A stretch of 64,000 nt of DNA from Ochrobactrum teleogrylli (GCF_006376685.1 NZ_VEWL01000017.1:1-64000), one strand, 5' to 3'. Counted from the first letter of the stretch, positions 9,590-19,080 are shown. The notes: a model not told the origin generated them from the letters alone. A program made the numbers and translations.

Positions 9590-10522
9590 ATGATCGCAAA
9601 CAAACTGAAGAAATTTGTCCTCATCGCCTCGCTGGCGGCGATGATCGCGCCCGATTTCGTGCCCGTGGCCATGGCGGATGATAGGCCCGCCAAGCAGGCA
9701 TTCGGTGCGGAAAAGCTGCCCGTGCTGGCTCAATCGCCACAATCGATCGGCTTTTATGCCAAGGGCTGCCTTGCGGGCGCTGTCGCGCTGCCGACAGACG
9801 GCCCGAACTGGCAGGTGATGCGCCTGTCACGCAATCGCCGCTGGGGCCATCCGCGTATGATCGGTCTTCTGGAAAAACTCTCCCGCGATGCTGCCAAGGA
9901 TGGCTGGCCGGGACTGCTTGTCGGCGATATTTCGCAGCCGCGCGGCGGCCCGATGCTGACGGGTCATGCCTCGCATCAGGTCGGCCTCGACGCCGATATC
10001 TGGCTGACGCCGATGCCTAAGAAGCGCTTCACCGATGCCGAACGCGAAAGCGTTTCCGCCGTGTCGATGCTGAAGGGGGATTCGCTTTACGTCGATCAAA
10101 AGAAATGGACCCCTGCCCGCACGGCGCTGATCAAACATGCCGCGAGCTATCCGGAAGTCGAACGCATCTTCGTGCATCCCGGCATCAAGAAGCAGCTTTG
10201 CGATACGGTGACCGGCGACCGAAGCTGGCTTGGCAAGGTTCGCCCCTATTGGGGGCACTTCTACCATTTCCATGTGCGCCTGACCTGCCAGCCCGGCTCG
10301 CCGCAATGCAAGTCGCAGCCCAAGGTGGCCGCTGGCGACGGTTGCGACAAGTCACTTGCATGGTGGTTTACCGATGAGCCGTGGAAGCCAGCCAAGCCAT
10401 CGAAGGAACCGCCGAAGAAGCCCCGCCCCGTCATGGTATCCGATCTTCCAAAGGCATGTGCCGCTGTGCTGGATGGTCCGGCTCCCAATTCGGTCGCCGA
10501 AGTGACCTATGGGGTGCAGTAA
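9590..10522 (+). CDS. mepA: Penicillin-insensitive murein endopeptidase MepA
   Basis: The 310-residue exported peptidase M74 family (LAS metallopeptidase) cuts D-Ala-mDAP cross-links in peptidoglycan in the periplasm. A Sec signal peptide covers about residues 1-29 (basic start, hydrophobic core, VAMA cleavage). Zinc-site motifs are visible: GHASHQVGLDADIW (HxxHxxGxxxD) near residue 124 and HFYHFHVRL (HxH) near 223. The tail carries the WWFTDEPW motif usual in rhizobial members, and length is typical. It is terminated by the hairpin at 10532. Confidence 0.95.
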   Translation: MIANKLKKFVLIASLAAMIAPDFVPVAMADDRPAKQAFGAEKLPVLAQSPQSIGFYAKGCLAGAVALPTDGPNWQVMRLSRNRRWGHPRMIGLLEKLSRDAAKDGWPGLLVGDISQPRGGPMLTGHASHQVGLDADIWLTPMPKKRFTDAERESVSAVSMLKGDSLYVDQKKWTPARTALIKHAASYPEVERIFVHPGIKKQLCDTVTGDRSWLGKVRPYWGHFYHFHVRLTCQPGSPQCKSQPKVAAGDGCDKSLAWWFTDEPWKPAKPSKEPPKKPRPVMVSDLPKACAAVLDGPAPNSVAEVTYGVQ

Positions 10523-10531
10523 ACAACTATC

Positions 10532-10564
10532 ATGCCCCGACGCTTGACGGCGGGGCATTTTCTC
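10532..10564 (+). terminator. Rho-independent terminator of mepA
   Basis: ATGCCCCG and CGGGGCAT form an 8-bp stem with an 11-base loop, followed by TTTTCTC, just after the mepA stop codon. Confidence 0.85.
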
Positions 10565-10643
10565 TAAGCCCTCTTTTCACCAGCCTATGCCTCAGCTATA
10601 GGTTTAAAACGATTTAGAGCCGAATGACAAGGTTATCAACTTC

Positions 10644-11021
10644 ATGACAGAGCGCCTGCGGATCGCATTGATCGCCCACGATTTGAAGAAAGACGACATG
10701 GTCGCCTTTGCGCGCGCGCATGAAAAGGCGCTGTCGCGTTTCGATATCGTCGCCACGGGCACGACCGGCGGGCTGATCCTCGAAGCCTGCCCTTCCCTGA
10801 CGATCCAGCGCGTCAAAAGCGGCCCGCTCGGCGGCGATCAGCAGATCGGCGCGATGATAGCAGAAGGCACCGTCGAAGTGCTGATCTTCTTCATCGACCC
10901 GCTGTCGCCGCTTCCGCATGATGTGGATGTCAAGGCGCTGACGCGGCTTGGCAGCGTCTACGACATTCCGATGGCGTTGAACCCGGCCACGGCGGAAAAG
11001 CTGATCAAAGCTTTGGACTGA
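10644..11021 (+). CDS. mgsA: Methylglyoxal synthase
   Basis: The 125-residue cytosolic enzyme converts dihydroxyacetone phosphate to methylglyoxal and phosphate, bypassing lower glycolysis when sugar phosphates accumulate. Family features are the start [21 protein letters not shown], the phosphate-binding [21 protein letters not shown] and the catalytic-Asp region [14 protein letters not shown]. Length is slightly shorter than the 152 residues of E. coli but normal for Rhizobiales. It sits 66 bases upstream of glk and probably shares its transcript, a sensible pairing of glucose entry with overflow control. Confidence 0.95.
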   Translation: MTERLRIALIAHDLKKDDMVAFARAHEKALSRFDIVATGTTGGLILEACPSLTIQRVKSGPLGGDQQIGAMIAEGTVEVLIFFIDPLSPLPHDVDVKALTRLGSVYDIPMALNPATAEKLIKALD

Positions 11022-11087
11022 TACGAGCGAAGAAATAACAGCCTTTGGTAAGCTCCCAAGGGCCACAAGAAACGACAGGGAGAGAGA

Positions 11088-12116
11088 ATGCAGGCCATGA
11101 TCGACGCCGAACAGAGTTTTCAGTTTCCAGTCCTTGTCGGCGATATCGGCGGCACCAATGCCCGCTTTGCGATCCTTGTCGATGCTAACTCCGACCCGAA
11201 GGAATTTCCGGTTCTTCAGACGGCGGATTATGCGACCATCGATGAAGCCATTCAGACGGCTATTCTCGACCAGACGTCGCTGCAGCCGCGCTCGGTCATT
11301 CTGGCCATTGCCGGGCCCGTCGAAGGCGATGAAATCGACCTCACCAATTGCGATTGGGTTGTGCGCCCGAAGAAGCTGATCGCCGATCTCGGCTTCAAGG
11401 ATGTGACCGTGCTCAACGATTTCGAGGCGCAGGCGCTGGCCGTGGTGTCGCTCGAAGGTCACCATATGGAACAGATCGGCGGCAAGCCCGACGAGGTGGT
11501 TGCAACCCGCGTCGTACTCGGACCGGGCACTGGCCTCGGTGTGGCCGGTCTGGTGCGCACCCGCAAGGCCTGGGTGCCGGTTCCGGGTGAAGGCGGCCAT
11601 GTCGATGTCGGCCCGCGCAGCGAACGCGACTATCAGATTTTCCCGCATATTGAGCAGATCGACGGGCGCGTTTCCGCCGAGCAGATTCTGAGCGGACGCG
11701 GCCTGCACAATCTCTATGTGGCAATCTGCACCGCCGACGGTGTAACCCCGACGCTGGAAACGCCCGCCGACATCACCTCTGCCGGTCTCGATGGTAGCAA
11801 TGCGCAAGCCAGCGAAACGCTCGACCTGTTTGCGACCTATCTTGGCCGTGTGGCGGGCGACATGGCGCTTGTCTTCATGGCGCATGGCGGCGTTTACCTG
11901 TCGGGCGGCATTCCGCAGCGCATTATTCCAGCCTTGCGGGCGGGCGGTTTCCGCGCGGCCTTTGAAGATAAAGCGCCGCATCAGGCTATCATGCACGACA
12001 TTCCGGTCCGCGTGATCACCTATCCGCTGGCGGCGCTGAACGGCTTGTCGGCTTTCGCCTGCGCACCATCGCGCTTCGAAGTCTCGACAGACGGGCGGCG
12101 CTGGCGCATCGGCTAA
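11088..12116 (+). CDS. glk: Glucokinase
   Basis: The 342-residue enzyme phosphorylates glucose with ATP. The ATP phosphate-1 motif is [15 protein letters not shown] (about residues 14-28), the catalytic Asp lies in LNDFEAQAL (about 112), and [12 protein letters not shown] and the sugar-contact [11 protein letters not shown] follow. It belongs to the bacterial Glk group (not ROK), and length is slightly above the 320 typical. An AGGGAGAGA ribosome-binding site precedes the ATG. Downstream lies the 136-bp palindromic repeat. Confidence 0.95.
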   Translation: MQAMIDAEQSFQFPVLVGDIGGTNARFAILVDANSDPKEFPVLQTADYATIDEAIQTAILDQTSLQPRSVILAIAGPVEGDEIDLTNCDWVVRPKKLIADLGFKDVTVLNDFEAQALAVVSLEGHHMEQIGGKPDEVVATRVVLGPGTGLGVAGLVRTRKAWVPVPGEGGHVDVGPRSERDYQIFPHIEQIDGRVSAEQILSGRGLHNLYVAICTADGVTPTLETPADITSAGLDGSNAQASETLDLFATYLGRVAGDMALVFMAHGGVYLSGGIPQRIIPALRAGGFRAAFEDKAPHQAIMHDIPVRVITYPLAALNGLSAFACAPSRFEVSTDGRRWRIG

Positions 12117-12142
12117 GTTCTGCCAGCAAGAGGATCAGGGTG

Positions 12143-12278
12143 TCTGAATCAAAAAGCGGCAGGCCGTGGCGAAAATGGTGATTTCGAGAACCGGAGCGGA
12201 GCGTACTTTTAGGTACGTGAGCCTAGGTAAGCGCAGAAATTGCCATTTGCAGACCGGCATGGCGACTTTTGGATCAGA
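12143..12278. repeat. Bru-RS-like palindromic intergenic repeat (136 bp)
   Basis: The element starts with TCTGAATCAAAAAG and ends with CTTTTGGATCAGA, near-perfect inverted termini. An inner hairpin, GCGTACTTTTAGGTACGTGAGC, lies near the centre. Left and right halves are imperfect inverted copies (for example TGGCGAAAATGG against CCATTTGCAG further in). This matches my recollection of the Brucella Bru-RS1/RS2 style repeats, which are short palindromic and intergenic and can act as insertion targets. The remaining bases of the 12117-12433 gap hold a second poor hairpin and the ABC exporter leader. Confidence 0.6.
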
Positions 12279-12433
12279 TACCAGGGATGGATAATTACGC
12301 GACTTAAAGCTATAGAAACGCGTCGGGGAATTGGCTTTCGGCCTTTTCACCGCCGCGTTTTTGGTTTTAATACCAACGCATTTTCAACGGCAGTCTCGGA
12401 CATACCGAGCTCAGGAATGAAGCGCTTTTGCAC

Positions 12434-14290
12434 GTGAGCCTATTCAAGAAGAAAAAGAAGAAAATCGACACGGGCGAAGCGACCCGCGTAATCCGGCGCA
12501 TGATGTCGGAAAACATCGGTGAATATAAGAAGAACTATATCATCGCCATCATCGCATCTTTGATCGTCGGCGGATCGAACGCCGCGCTTGCCTATATGAT
12601 GAAGCCGATGATCGACAAGATCTTCTATGAGCAGAACCTGCCGCTGATCTGGGTCATCTGTGGCACGCTTCTGGCGATCTTCATCCTGCGCGGTCTGTCT
12701 GGCTATGTGCAGGCCGTCGAGCTTGCCAAGATCGGCAATAATCTGGTCGCGCGCTATCAAAAGCGCATTTTCGACCATCTGATGAAGCTCGGTCTCGACT
12801 TCTATAACGACACCCGCTCCGGCCATCTGGCGGCGCAGATCAACCAGAATGTGTCCGGCATCCGCGACCTTCTGAACATGACGATTTCGTCGATTGCGCG
12901 CGATTTCATCTCGCTGATCGGCCTGATCGCCATGATGTTCTACATGGACCCGATGCTGTCGGTTGCGATCTTCCTGATCGGTCCGCCGCTCATTCTGGCC
13001 GTCGCCTATATTTCGCGCCGCATCCGCTCGGTGACGCGCGATCTGGTGCATCTCAATTCGCATCTTCTCGGCGCCATGCAGGAATCCGTGCAGGGCATTG
13101 CCGTCGTGAAGGCTTTCACGATGGAAGATCAGCTGCGCGCGAAGATCGGCAATCTGATCGACCTGTCGGAAGGACGCAGCAACAAGATCGCCAAGGTGTC
13201 CGAACGCACCACACCGATTTCCGAAATACTGGCTGGTATCGCCGTATCCGGCGTTCTGGCCTATAGCGGCTATCGCGCCATCCTCGAACAACAGCCGCCC
13301 GGCGCAACCTTTGCCTTCATCACCGCCATGTTGCTGGCCTATGACCCGGCCCGCCGTCTTGCCCGCCTTCAGGTCGGGCTGGAAAAGGCGCTGGTCAATG
13401 CCCGCATGATCTATGAAGTGCTGGATATCAAGCCGCACCAGCGCGATTCCGCCGATGCGGTGCCGCTGAACCCCGGCCCCGGCGAAATCCAGTTCGAGAA
13501 CCTGCATTTCTCCTATAGCGAGCTTGCGCCGGTTCTGCATGGTGTCAGCTTCACCGCCAAGGCAGGGCAAACCACGGCGATCATCGGCGCATCGGGTGCG
13601 GGCAAGTCAACGCTCATCAATCTCGTGCAGCGGTTCTACGATCTCGACAAGGGAACGATCCTGTTCGACGGGCAGGATATTTCCAAGGTCACCAAGCGCT
13701 CGCTGCGCCACGCCGTGGCCTATGTCTCGCAACAGCCCTATCTGTTCGAAGGCACCATTGCCGACAATATCCGCTATGGACGCCCGGATGCGACCGATGA
13801 TGAAATCGTCAAGGCGGCCAAGCTTGCCCATGCGCATGATTTCATCCTGCAACAGCCGCAGGGCTACGACACACCGATTGGTGAAAACGGCGCAACGCTT
13901 TCCGGCGGCCAGCGGCAGCGCATTTCGATTGCGCGCGCCATCGTGCGCAAGGCGCCAGTGCTGCTGCTTGATGAAGCAACATCCGCACTCGACAACGAAT
14001 CGGAAAAGCGCGTCCAGCAGGCGCTGGAAACGATCATGAAGGGCCGCACCACCATCGTCATCGCCCATCGCCTGTCCACGGTCGTCAATGCCGACCGTAT
14101 CGTGGTCATGGAAGCGGGGCGCGTGGTGGAAGAAGGCCGTCATGAACAGCTGATCGCCATACCGAACGGCGTCTATGCCCGCTTCTATCAATTGCAGAGC
14201 GGCAGCGCCGACAGTATGACCGAACCGACAATCGAAGAACTGACTGCGGATGATGTGCCTGCGGGCACAGGAGGACAAAATGACCGGTGA
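12434..14290 (+). CDS. MsbA-like ABC exporter (fused TMD-NBD)
   Basis: This is a half-transporter of about 618 residues. Six membrane helices span about residues 25-315, with an intracellular [22 protein letters not shown] coupling region, followed by the ATPase domain with Walker [11 protein letters not shown]-loop [11 protein letters not shown], signature [15 protein letters not shown], Walker [12 protein letters not shown] and the switch His in IAHRLSTV. It is closest in style to lipid A or lipid/peptide exporters. No ATG begins the frame: GTG at 12434 or TTG at 12428 are candidates, and AGGA at 12413-12416 fits the TTG slightly better. Its end overlaps dapB. Confidence 0.88.
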   Translation: MSLFKKKKKKIDTGEATRVIRRMMSENIGEYKKNYIIAIIASLIVGGSNAALAYMMKPMIDKIFYEQNLPLIWVICGTLLAIFILRGLSGYVQAVELAKIGNNLVARYQKRIFDHLMKLGLDFYNDTRSGHLAAQINQNVSGIRDLLNMTISSIARDFISLIGLIAMMFYMDPMLSVAIFLIGPPLILAVAYISRRIRSVTRDLVHLNSHLLGAMQESVQGIAVVKAFTMEDQLRAKIGNLIDLSEGRSNKIAKVSERTTPISEILAGIAVSGVLAYSGYRAILEQQPPGATFAFITAMLLAYDPARRLARLQVGLEKALVNARMIYEVLDIKPHQRDSADAVPLNPGPGEIQFENLHFSYSELAPVLHGVSFTAKAGQTTAIIGASGAGKSTLINLVQRFYDLDKGTILFDGQDISKVTKRSLRHAVAYVSQQPYLFEGTIADNIRYGRPDATDDEIVKAAKLAHAHDFILQQPQGYDTPIGENGATLSGGQRQRISIARAIVRKAPVLLLDEATSALDNESEKRVQQALETIMKGRTTIVIAHRLSTVVNADRIVVMEAGRVVEEGRHEQLIAIPNGVYARFYQLQSGSADSMTEPTIEELTADDVPAGTGGQNDR

Positions 14291-15119
14291 ACCGGATAGC
14301 CGAAACAGCGAAATGGGCCTCGTCGTCGTCGGCGCCGGTGGCCGCATGGGCCAGACCCTTATCCGGACGATCCAGTCGATAGACGGCGCGAAGCTTGCGG
14401 GCGCTATTGAGCGCCCCGGCTCGCCGCTGATCGGCAAGGATGCCGGTGAAGTGGCCGGTGTCGGCGCGCTTGGTGTGAAGATTACCGACGATCCGCTGCC
14501 GGTCTTTGCAAAGGCGCAAGGGGTACTCGACTTCACCAGCCCTGCCGCGAGCGTGGCATTTGCCGGGCTCGCTGCACAGGCCCGCATCGTCCATGTCATC
14601 GGAACCACGGGATGCTCGGCAGAAGACGACGAGAAATTCCGCGCCGCCGCCCGCCATGCAACCATCGTCAAGTCGGGCAATATGAGCCTTGGCGTCAATC
14701 TGCTTTCCGTCATGGTACAGAAGGCCGCAAAGGCGCTGGGACCGGAAGATTTCGATATCGAAGTTCTCGAAATGCACCACAAGCACAAGGTGGATGCGCC
14801 AAGTGGCACCGCCCTGCTTCTTGGCCAAGCGGCCGCCGAAGGCCGCGGCATCAGCCTTGAAGACAACAGCGTGCGGGCGCGTGACGGCTATACCGGCCCG
14901 CGCACGGAAGGCACCATCGGCTTCGCCACGCTGCGCGGCGGCTCGGTAATCGGCGACCATTCGGTGATTCTCGCTGGCCCCGGCGAACGCATTGTGCTGT
15001 CGCACCATGCCGAGGACCGCACCATCTTCGCACGCGGCGCCGTCAAGGCCGCACTCTGGGCTTATGGCAAAAAGCCCGGCCTCTATTCCATGCTCGACGT
15101 GCTCGGGCTGAGTGACTAG
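14280..15119 (+). CDS. dapB: 4-hydroxy-tetrahydrodipicolinate reductase DapB
   Basis: The 279-residue enzyme of the lysine/diaminopimelate pathway reduces HTPA to tetrahydrodipicolinate with NAD(P)H. The N-terminal Rossmann motif is [17 protein letters not shown], the central GTTG is present, the catalytic stretch is [22 protein letters not shown] (His and Lys dyad) and the C-terminal [19 protein letters not shown] is typical. The ATG at 14280 overlaps the ABC exporter stop by 11 bases. The stop codon lies at the very edge of the palindromic repeat beginning at 15118. Confidence 0.97.
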   Translation: MTGEPDSRNSEMGLVVVGAGGRMGQTLIRTIQSIDGAKLAGAIERPGSPLIGKDAGEVAGVGALGVKITDDPLPVFAKAQGVLDFTSPAASVAFAGLAAQARIVHVIGTTGCSAEDDEKFRAAARHATIVKSGNMSLGVNLLSVMVQKAAKALGPEDFDIEVLEMHHKHKVDAPSGTALLLGQAAAEGRGISLEDNSVRARDGYTGPRTEGTIGFATLRGGSVIGDHSVILAGPGERIVLSHHAEDRTIFARGAVKAALWAYGKKPGLYSMLDVLGLSD

Positions 15120-15215
15120 AGCGCGTTTCGATCTGATTGCATCAGATCGGCGCTCTACTATTTTGTTTGAACGCGCATCTTTTCCGAAAACCGTTTCACA
15201 CTTTTCGGGATGCGC
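15118..15215. repeat. Two-hairpin intergenic repeat between dapB and gpmA
   Basis: The first hairpin (15118-15156) nests AGAGCGC with GCGCTCT around CGATCTGAT-ATCAGATCG. The second (15173-15215) pairs GCGCATC with GATGCGC and CCGAAAA with TTTTCGG around CCGTTTCACAC. The inner words AAACCGTTTCACACTTTT are the reverse complement of the core found at 23265 and 26601, so all three are one repeat family. It begins exactly at the dapB stop codon. Confidence 0.75.
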
Positions 15216-15245
15216 TTTGATTTACCCACCAACGGAGCCTTGCCT

Positions 15246-15866
15246 ATGTCTCGTACTCTCGTCCTGGTTCGCCATGGCCAAAGCGAATGGAACCTGAAGA
15301 ATCTTTTCACCGGCTGGCGCGATCCGGGCCTGACCGAACAGGGCCATGCCGAAGCCAAGGCCGCTGGCCAGCGCCTCAAGGCCGCAGGTCTCAAGTTCGA
15401 TATCGCCTATACGTCAGTGCTGACCCGCGCGCAGACCACCTGCCAGCACATTCTGGATGAGCTGGGCCAGCCCGGCCTTGAAACGATCCGCGATCAGGCG
15501 CTGAACGAGCGCGATTATGGCGATCTGTCCGGTCTCAACAAGGACGATGCCCGCGCCAAGTGGGGCGAAGAGCAGGTTCATGTCTGGCGCCGTTCCTATG
15601 ACGTGCCTCCTCCGGGCGGCGAAAGCCTGAAGGATACGGGCGCGCGCGTCTGGCCTTATTATCTGCATCAAATCCAGCCGCATGTGCTGCGCGGCGAGAG
15701 CGTTCTGGTGGCTGCACACGGCAATTCGCTGCGCGCGCTGATCATGGCGCTCGACGGCCTGACGCCGGAACAAATTCTCAAGCAGGAACTGAATACCGGC
15801 GTGCCGATCATTTACCGGCTCAATGCTGATTCGACTGTGGCCTCGAAGGAAATTCTGGAAGCCTGA
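15246..15866 (+). CDS. gpmA: 2,3-bisphosphoglycerate-dependent phosphoglycerate mutase
   Basis: The 206-residue enzyme interconverts 3- and 2-phosphoglycerate. The phosphohistidine motif [10 protein letters not shown] is at residues about 7-16, followed by the [16 protein letters not shown] glutamate region and the second active-site histidine in [14 protein letters not shown]. It is the short alphaproteobacterial form (about 206 against 250 residues in E. coli). Start 15246 places the first strand directly at the N-terminus; the upstream in-frame codons come from the repeat. The terminator follows at 15887. Confidence 0.96.
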   Translation: MSRTLVLVRHGQSEWNLKNLFTGWRDPGLTEQGHAEAKAAGQRLKAAGLKFDIAYTSVLTRAQTTCQHILDELGQPGLETIRDQALNERDYGDLSGLNKDDARAKWGEEQVHVWRRSYDVPPPGGESLKDTGARVWPYYLHQIQPHVLRGESVLVAAHGNSLRALIMALDGLTPEQILKQELNTGVPIIYRLNADSTVASKEILEA

Positions 15867-15886
15867 CATGCAGTTGGCGGCAAATT

Positions 15887-15912
15887 TATCGGGCGCGACA
15901 CCGCGCCCGATA
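15887..15912 (+). terminator. Strong hairpin after gpmA
   Basis: TATCGGGCGCG, an ACAC loop and CGCGCCCGATA form an 11-bp perfect stem, 20 bases past the gpmA stop. GCGTTTTC follows, a short U-run. Confidence 0.8.
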
Positions 15913-16012
15913 GCGTTTTCAACATGGAAAACGGACAGCTTGAAAAAAAGCTGACATTATTTCGAAAACGCGATTGACAGAGGCAAGCCGACCCCTTAGA
16001 TGGGTCCTCGTC

Positions 16013-16099
16013 GCCCAGATGGCGGAATTGGTAGACGCACCAGCTTCAGGTGCTGGCGCTCGCAAGGGCGTGGAGGTTCGAGTCCTCTTCTGGGCACCA
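16013..16099 (+). tRNA. tRNA-Leu (anticodon CAG)
   Basis: The acceptor GCCCAGA pairs with TCTGGGC, with an encoded 3' CCA at 16097-16099. The anticodon arm CCAGC-TTCAGGT-GCTGG gives CAG. The long variable arm CGCTCGCAAGGGCG marks a class II tRNA, and the T arm contains GGTTCGAGTCC. It decodes CUG, a major leucine codon in this GC-rich genome. The island at 16.35 kb begins about 250 bases downstream, not in the tRNA itself. Confidence 0.97.
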
Positions 16100-16147
16100 T
16101 TTCCAAGTCTTCGGACCACTACCAAGGTTCAGAAGCACCCCAAAAAG

Positions 16148-16169
16148 GCCCGCGCAAGCGGGCTTTTTT
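16148..16169 (+). terminator. Rho-independent terminator after tRNA-Leu
   Basis: GCCCGC, a GCAA tetraloop and GCGGGC are followed by TTTTTT. It lies 48 bases after the tRNA 3' end. Confidence 0.9.
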
Positions 16170-16232
16170 GCTTTCTGGGCCCGTCGCATTCCCAAGCGTC
16201 CAAACCCCGGCCTGAGCTTCAGGAAGACAGAT

Positions 16233-16391
16233 ATGCAATTCACCGACGCTGATCGCGACACCTTTTTCGAGCTTCTGAAATGGCGGCGGGATGTTCGTCA
16301 TTTTCGCAGCGATCCGATAGACGAAGCGATGGTCGCGGCGTTGCATAGGACAGTGAGCGGCCCGACACGCCTATCGGTCACGAGACGTTAA
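16233..16391 (+). pseudogene. Truncated bluB-like gene (5,6-dimethylbenzimidazole synthase), 5' end only
   Basis: The ATG at 16233, preceded by CAGGAAGAC, opens a frame whose first 40 or so residues read as a BluB nitroreductase-fold N-terminus: DRDTFFELLKWRRDVRHFR, then DPIDEAMVAALHRTV. BluB makes the lower ligand of cobalamin from reduced FMN. After about base 16355 the frame loses all family resemblance and stops at 16391, inside the 3' end of vsr. A normal BluB is about 220 residues. I could not find the missing 3' part within the window, so the island insertion probably came with a deletion. Confidence 0.7.
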
Positions 16392-16808
16392 TTTGCGCGG
16401 CAGACGATCAAGCAATAACTTCGCGACGCCGTCCTTGTCCTTGAGCTCACACTCCCAGACAGTCGTGACGTTCCAGCCGAGCGCGGTCAACTCCGCCTCC
16501 GTTTTCGCATCTCGCGCAATGTTACGTGCTATCTTTGCCGCCCAGTAGTCGGTGTTGGTCTTCGGCTTACGCATTCCTCGCGGACAATCATGGCCATGCC
16601 AAAAACATCCCTGGACACGTATCACCGCGTTCCTGGCCGGCATCACGATATCCGGCGTGCCCGGCAAGTCTTTTCTATGAAGCCGAAACCTGATTCCCAG
16701 AGAGTGAAGCGCTCGGCGCACCGTCAACTCGGGAGCGGTGTTCTTTGACCGAACAAACGACATTTCGGCGCTTTTCTTTGCTGTGGGCAAGCGGTTGCTG
16801 GTCATCAT
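16371..16808 (-). CDS. vsr: Very short patch repair endonuclease Vsr
   Basis: The 145-residue enzyme nicks DNA 5' of T:G mismatches that arise when methylated cytosine deaminates, protecting sites modified by a neighbouring C5 methyltransferase. All signature blocks are present: MSFVRSKNTAPE, LHRKDLPGTPDIV with the catalytic Asp, VQGCFWHGHDC with zinc and catalytic histidines, YWAAKIARNIARD, and TVWECEL. Length is normal. It is divergent from the methyltransferase at 16891, with 82 bases between the starts. Its 3' end lies in the bluB remnant, marking the island's left edge. Confidence 0.95.
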   Translation of the reverse strand: MMTSNRLPTAKKSAEMSFVRSKNTAPELTVRRALHSLGIRFRLHRKDLPGTPDIVMPARNAVIRVQGCFWHGHDCPRGMRKPKTNTDYWAAKIARNIARDAKTEAELTALGWNVTTVWECELKDKDGVAKLLLDRLPRKLTSRDR

Positions 16809-16890
16809 TGAGCCATGCTAGAATAGGAACAAATCAGAAACTAATTTGATTCATTATTCAGTGAACATAAATCGGCTGCGTGGGGATTTT

Positions 16891-18066
16891 ATGTCCAAGA
16901 CCTTTTCATTCTACGAGTTTTTTGCAGGTGCTGGAATGGCGAGAGCCGGTCTTGGTTCCAACTGGCAGTGCCTATTTGCAAATGACTTTGACGGTAAAAA
17001 GGGTCTGACATATCAAGATAATTGGGGAACGAGCGGCGAGCTCTTTGTGGGTGACGTTCGCGATGTGACCACCAAGATGCTCTCAAGCACGGCTGATCTC
17101 GCATGGGGTTCATTCCCCTGCCAAGATTTATCTTTGGCGGGCGGCGGAGCTGGGCTACGAGGCGAACGATCTGGGACGTTTTATCCTTTTTGGGACGTTA
17201 TGCGCGGCCTGATTCGAGACAACCGCGGCCCCAAAGTGATCGCGCTAGAGAACGTCTGCGGCGCGCTCACCTCGCATCAAGGCGCCGACTTTCGGGCGAT
17301 CTGCCAAACATTCTCGGACGCAGGCTACCGCTATGGGGCGCTTGTTATTGATGCTGAGTTGTTTTTGCCGCACTCTCGTCCGCGCCTATTCGTGGTCGGC
17401 GTTCGCAAGGACATTGCGATTAATCCTTGCCTGTTGTCTCCTGGGGCGACTGTACCGTTCCACACACGCAGTCTCCAAAATGCGTATGCCCGTATCAGTG
17501 ACAGTGCGAAGGCCGATTGGGTTTGGTGGAACCTGCCTTCTCCACCGCTTCGCACCACAACGTTCTCAGATATTATCGAAGATCACCCTGTCGATGTGAA
17601 GTGGCACACGCCTGCTGAAACCAACCGGCTTCTGGCATCTATGACCCCCGTCAACGTGGCGAAAGTCGAAGCCGCCAAACGAGCCGAAAGACGTATCGTC
17701 GGGGGTGTTTACAAGCGCACAAGGCCTGAAGCCAATGGGCGCGTTGTTCGCGCTGAAGTCCGTTTTGACGATATTGCCGGATGCCTTCGTACGCCGAATG
17801 GCGGATCTTCAAGGCAGACGCTTTTGGTGGTCGAGGGTGAGCGAGTCCGCTCCCGGTTGATCTCTGCGCGTGAAACCGCCCGCTTAATGGGGCTTGCAGA
17901 GAGCTACCGACTACCGAAAAAATATAACGAAGCTTATCACCTGACTGGTGACGGCGTAGCTGTCCCCGTCGTTCGGTTCCTCTCCCATTATCTCTTCGAG
18001 CCGCTGGCTATTGGAAAACAAATAGCAGCAATCGACAGCAACAAAGTAGCATCTCTTGGCCGTTAA
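16891..18066 (+). CDS. DNA (cytosine-5-)-methyltransferase
   Basis: The 391-residue enzyme methylates cytosine at C5 within a short target. Motif I is YEFFAGAGMARAGLG (residues about 7-21), motif IV WGSFPCQDLS with the catalytic Cys near 76, motif VI LENVCG, motif VIII SRPRLFVVGVR, and motif X HLTGDGVAVPVVRFL near the C-terminus. The target recognition domain between VIII and X is unlike anything I can assign. GGGG before the ATG supports start 16891. It overlaps the GIY-YIG gene and faces vsr, so the trio is probably a restriction-modification unit. Confidence 0.94.
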   Translation: MSKTFSFYEFFAGAGMARAGLGSNWQCLFANDFDGKKGLTYQDNWGTSGELFVGDVRDVTTKMLSSTADLAWGSFPCQDLSLAGGGAGLRGERSGTFYPFWDVMRGLIRDNRGPKVIALENVCGALTSHQGADFRAICQTFSDAGYRYGALVIDAELFLPHSRPRLFVVGVRKDIAINPCLLSPGATVPFHTRSLQNAYARISDSAKADWVWWNLPSPPLRTTTFSDIIEDHPVDVKWHTPAETNRLLASMTPVNVAKVEAAKRAERRIVGGVYKRTRPEANGRVVRAEVRFDDIAGCLRTPNGGSSRQTLLVVEGERVRSRLISARETARLMGLAESYRLPKKYNEAYHLTGDGVAVPVVRFLSHYLFEPLAIGKQIAAIDSNKVASLGR

Positions 18067-18634
18067 TTTTGCTTTCCGAAAAAAAGCGGTAAAATCTCTT
18101 ACCACAAACGTCGGCGTCTATGTTCTGGCAGATCTTGACAATGTGCCGATCTATGTCGGTCAAACCAAAGACGGCATTCGCTCGCGTGTCAGTCGCCATC
18201 TGACTTCTGCCCGATCAGACATCATCGCCAACCGTCAGATCGATGTCTGGGAGATCGCATTTGTTTGGGCCTTTCCTGTCGAGGACAAGGCAGAAATTAA
18301 TAGCCTTGAAGCGGTCCTGTTCCATCATCTAGACCCGCGTTCTCAGTTGATGAATGGCACGCTGCCCAAGATGCCGGCTGAACTTCCTGATATGCCCGAA
18401 CCATTCCAGATCGTCCAAGTAATGTCGGACGAAGAAATAGATGATCGCAAACAGCCCGAACAGCGGCTTCCCAGACAGGCAAGCCATTACGCCCAGATCG
18501 TGGGCCATTTCGTCGCCGTCAAAAATTCCTCTCAAGTCGCGCGCGCGATGGACGCTCATTTCGAACGCTTGAAACGGTATCATCTACTGCTGCTCGGCAA
18601 GGCGGAAGAAATGCCTGATGAGAAGGAAGAATAG
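18056..18634 (+). CDS. GIY-YIG nuclease, candidate restriction endonuclease
   Basis: The 192-residue protein carries a GIY-YIG core: GVYVLADLDNVPIYVGQTKD (about residues 20-39), a conserved Arg/His stretch IRSRVSRHL, and the metal-binding Glu in SLEAVLFHHL about 84-93. The C-terminal half is helical and unassigned. No ATG begins the frame; TTG at 18056 overlaps the methyltransferase stop by 11 bases, indicating translational coupling. GIY-YIG folds occur in type II enzymes such as Eco29kI, whose partner is a C5 methyltransferase. Cleavage specificity is unknown, and repair or homing roles remain possible. Confidence 0.75.
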   Translation: MAVNFAFRKKAVKSLTTNVGVYVLADLDNVPIYVGQTKDGIRSRVSRHLTSARSDIIANRQIDVWEIAFVWAFPVEDKAEINSLEAVLFHHLDPRSQLMNGTLPKMPAELPDMPEPFQIVQVMSDEEIDDRKQPEQRLPRQASHYAQIVGHFVAVKNSSQVARAMDAHFERLKRYHLLLLGKAEEMPDEKEE

Positions 18635-18694
18635 CGGTCGCCTTCAGGCTGGCAGGAAAACAGCAGGACCGACTGGCGCTCCTGCTGATTCAAT

Positions 18695-19009
18695 TTACGA
18701 ACAGAAGCCCGACCCCAGCCAAGTTTCTCCGTTCGTGTAATACATGTTGAGGACTTCCCGCTCTGCAAAAACGCTGGGCGGCCCCTTGTCATTCAGCAAG
18801 GCAAACAGCGTTTCCTCGGTGAACGGAACGCTGACCCGCTCAAGGTAAAGCACCGTAGGACATCGTATAGGACGGGGCCAGAAGACGAGCTGTTCTTCGA
18901 CTTCTTTCAGTGTCCTTTGTATTGCAGCTTCGGCGTCTGCCAAGTCCACATAGAACACGTCATCCCATTCCGTCATCTTGTCATCGGTGATTGCATAGAA
19001 ACTGAGCAT
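18695..19009 (-). CDS. Hypothetical protein in island
   Basis: This 104-residue frame begins MLSFYAITDDKMTEW and is acidic, with a helical DAEAAIQRTLKEVEEQL centre. I recognise no family. The frame stays open upstream to 19099, through the first C4-like RNA element, but that part looks like RNA rather than protein, so the ATG at 19009 is preferred. It is convergent with the GIY-YIG gene (60 bases apart). Position directly after a C4-like RNA parallels phage genes that are controlled by C4 RNAs, which is inference. Confidence 0.5.
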   Translation of the reverse strand: MLSFYAITDDKMTEWDDVFYVDLADAEAAIQRTLKEVEEQLVFWPRPIRCPTVLYLERVSVPFTEETLFALLNDKGPPSVFAEREVLNMYYTNGETWLGSGFCS

Positions 19010-19080
19010 TTTCGCCACGATCGGTCTCCACCCCGGCGCACTCTCGCGGTACGCCCCCGCGTTGTGCCCTTCGATCTCTG

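Noticed and set aside
16013..16099. tRNA-Leu as attachment site of the island
   Set aside because: The tRNA is intact but the island edge is about 250 bases away inside the bluB-like frame, no repeat of the tRNA 3' end is seen at about 19.7 kb, and no integrase is present.
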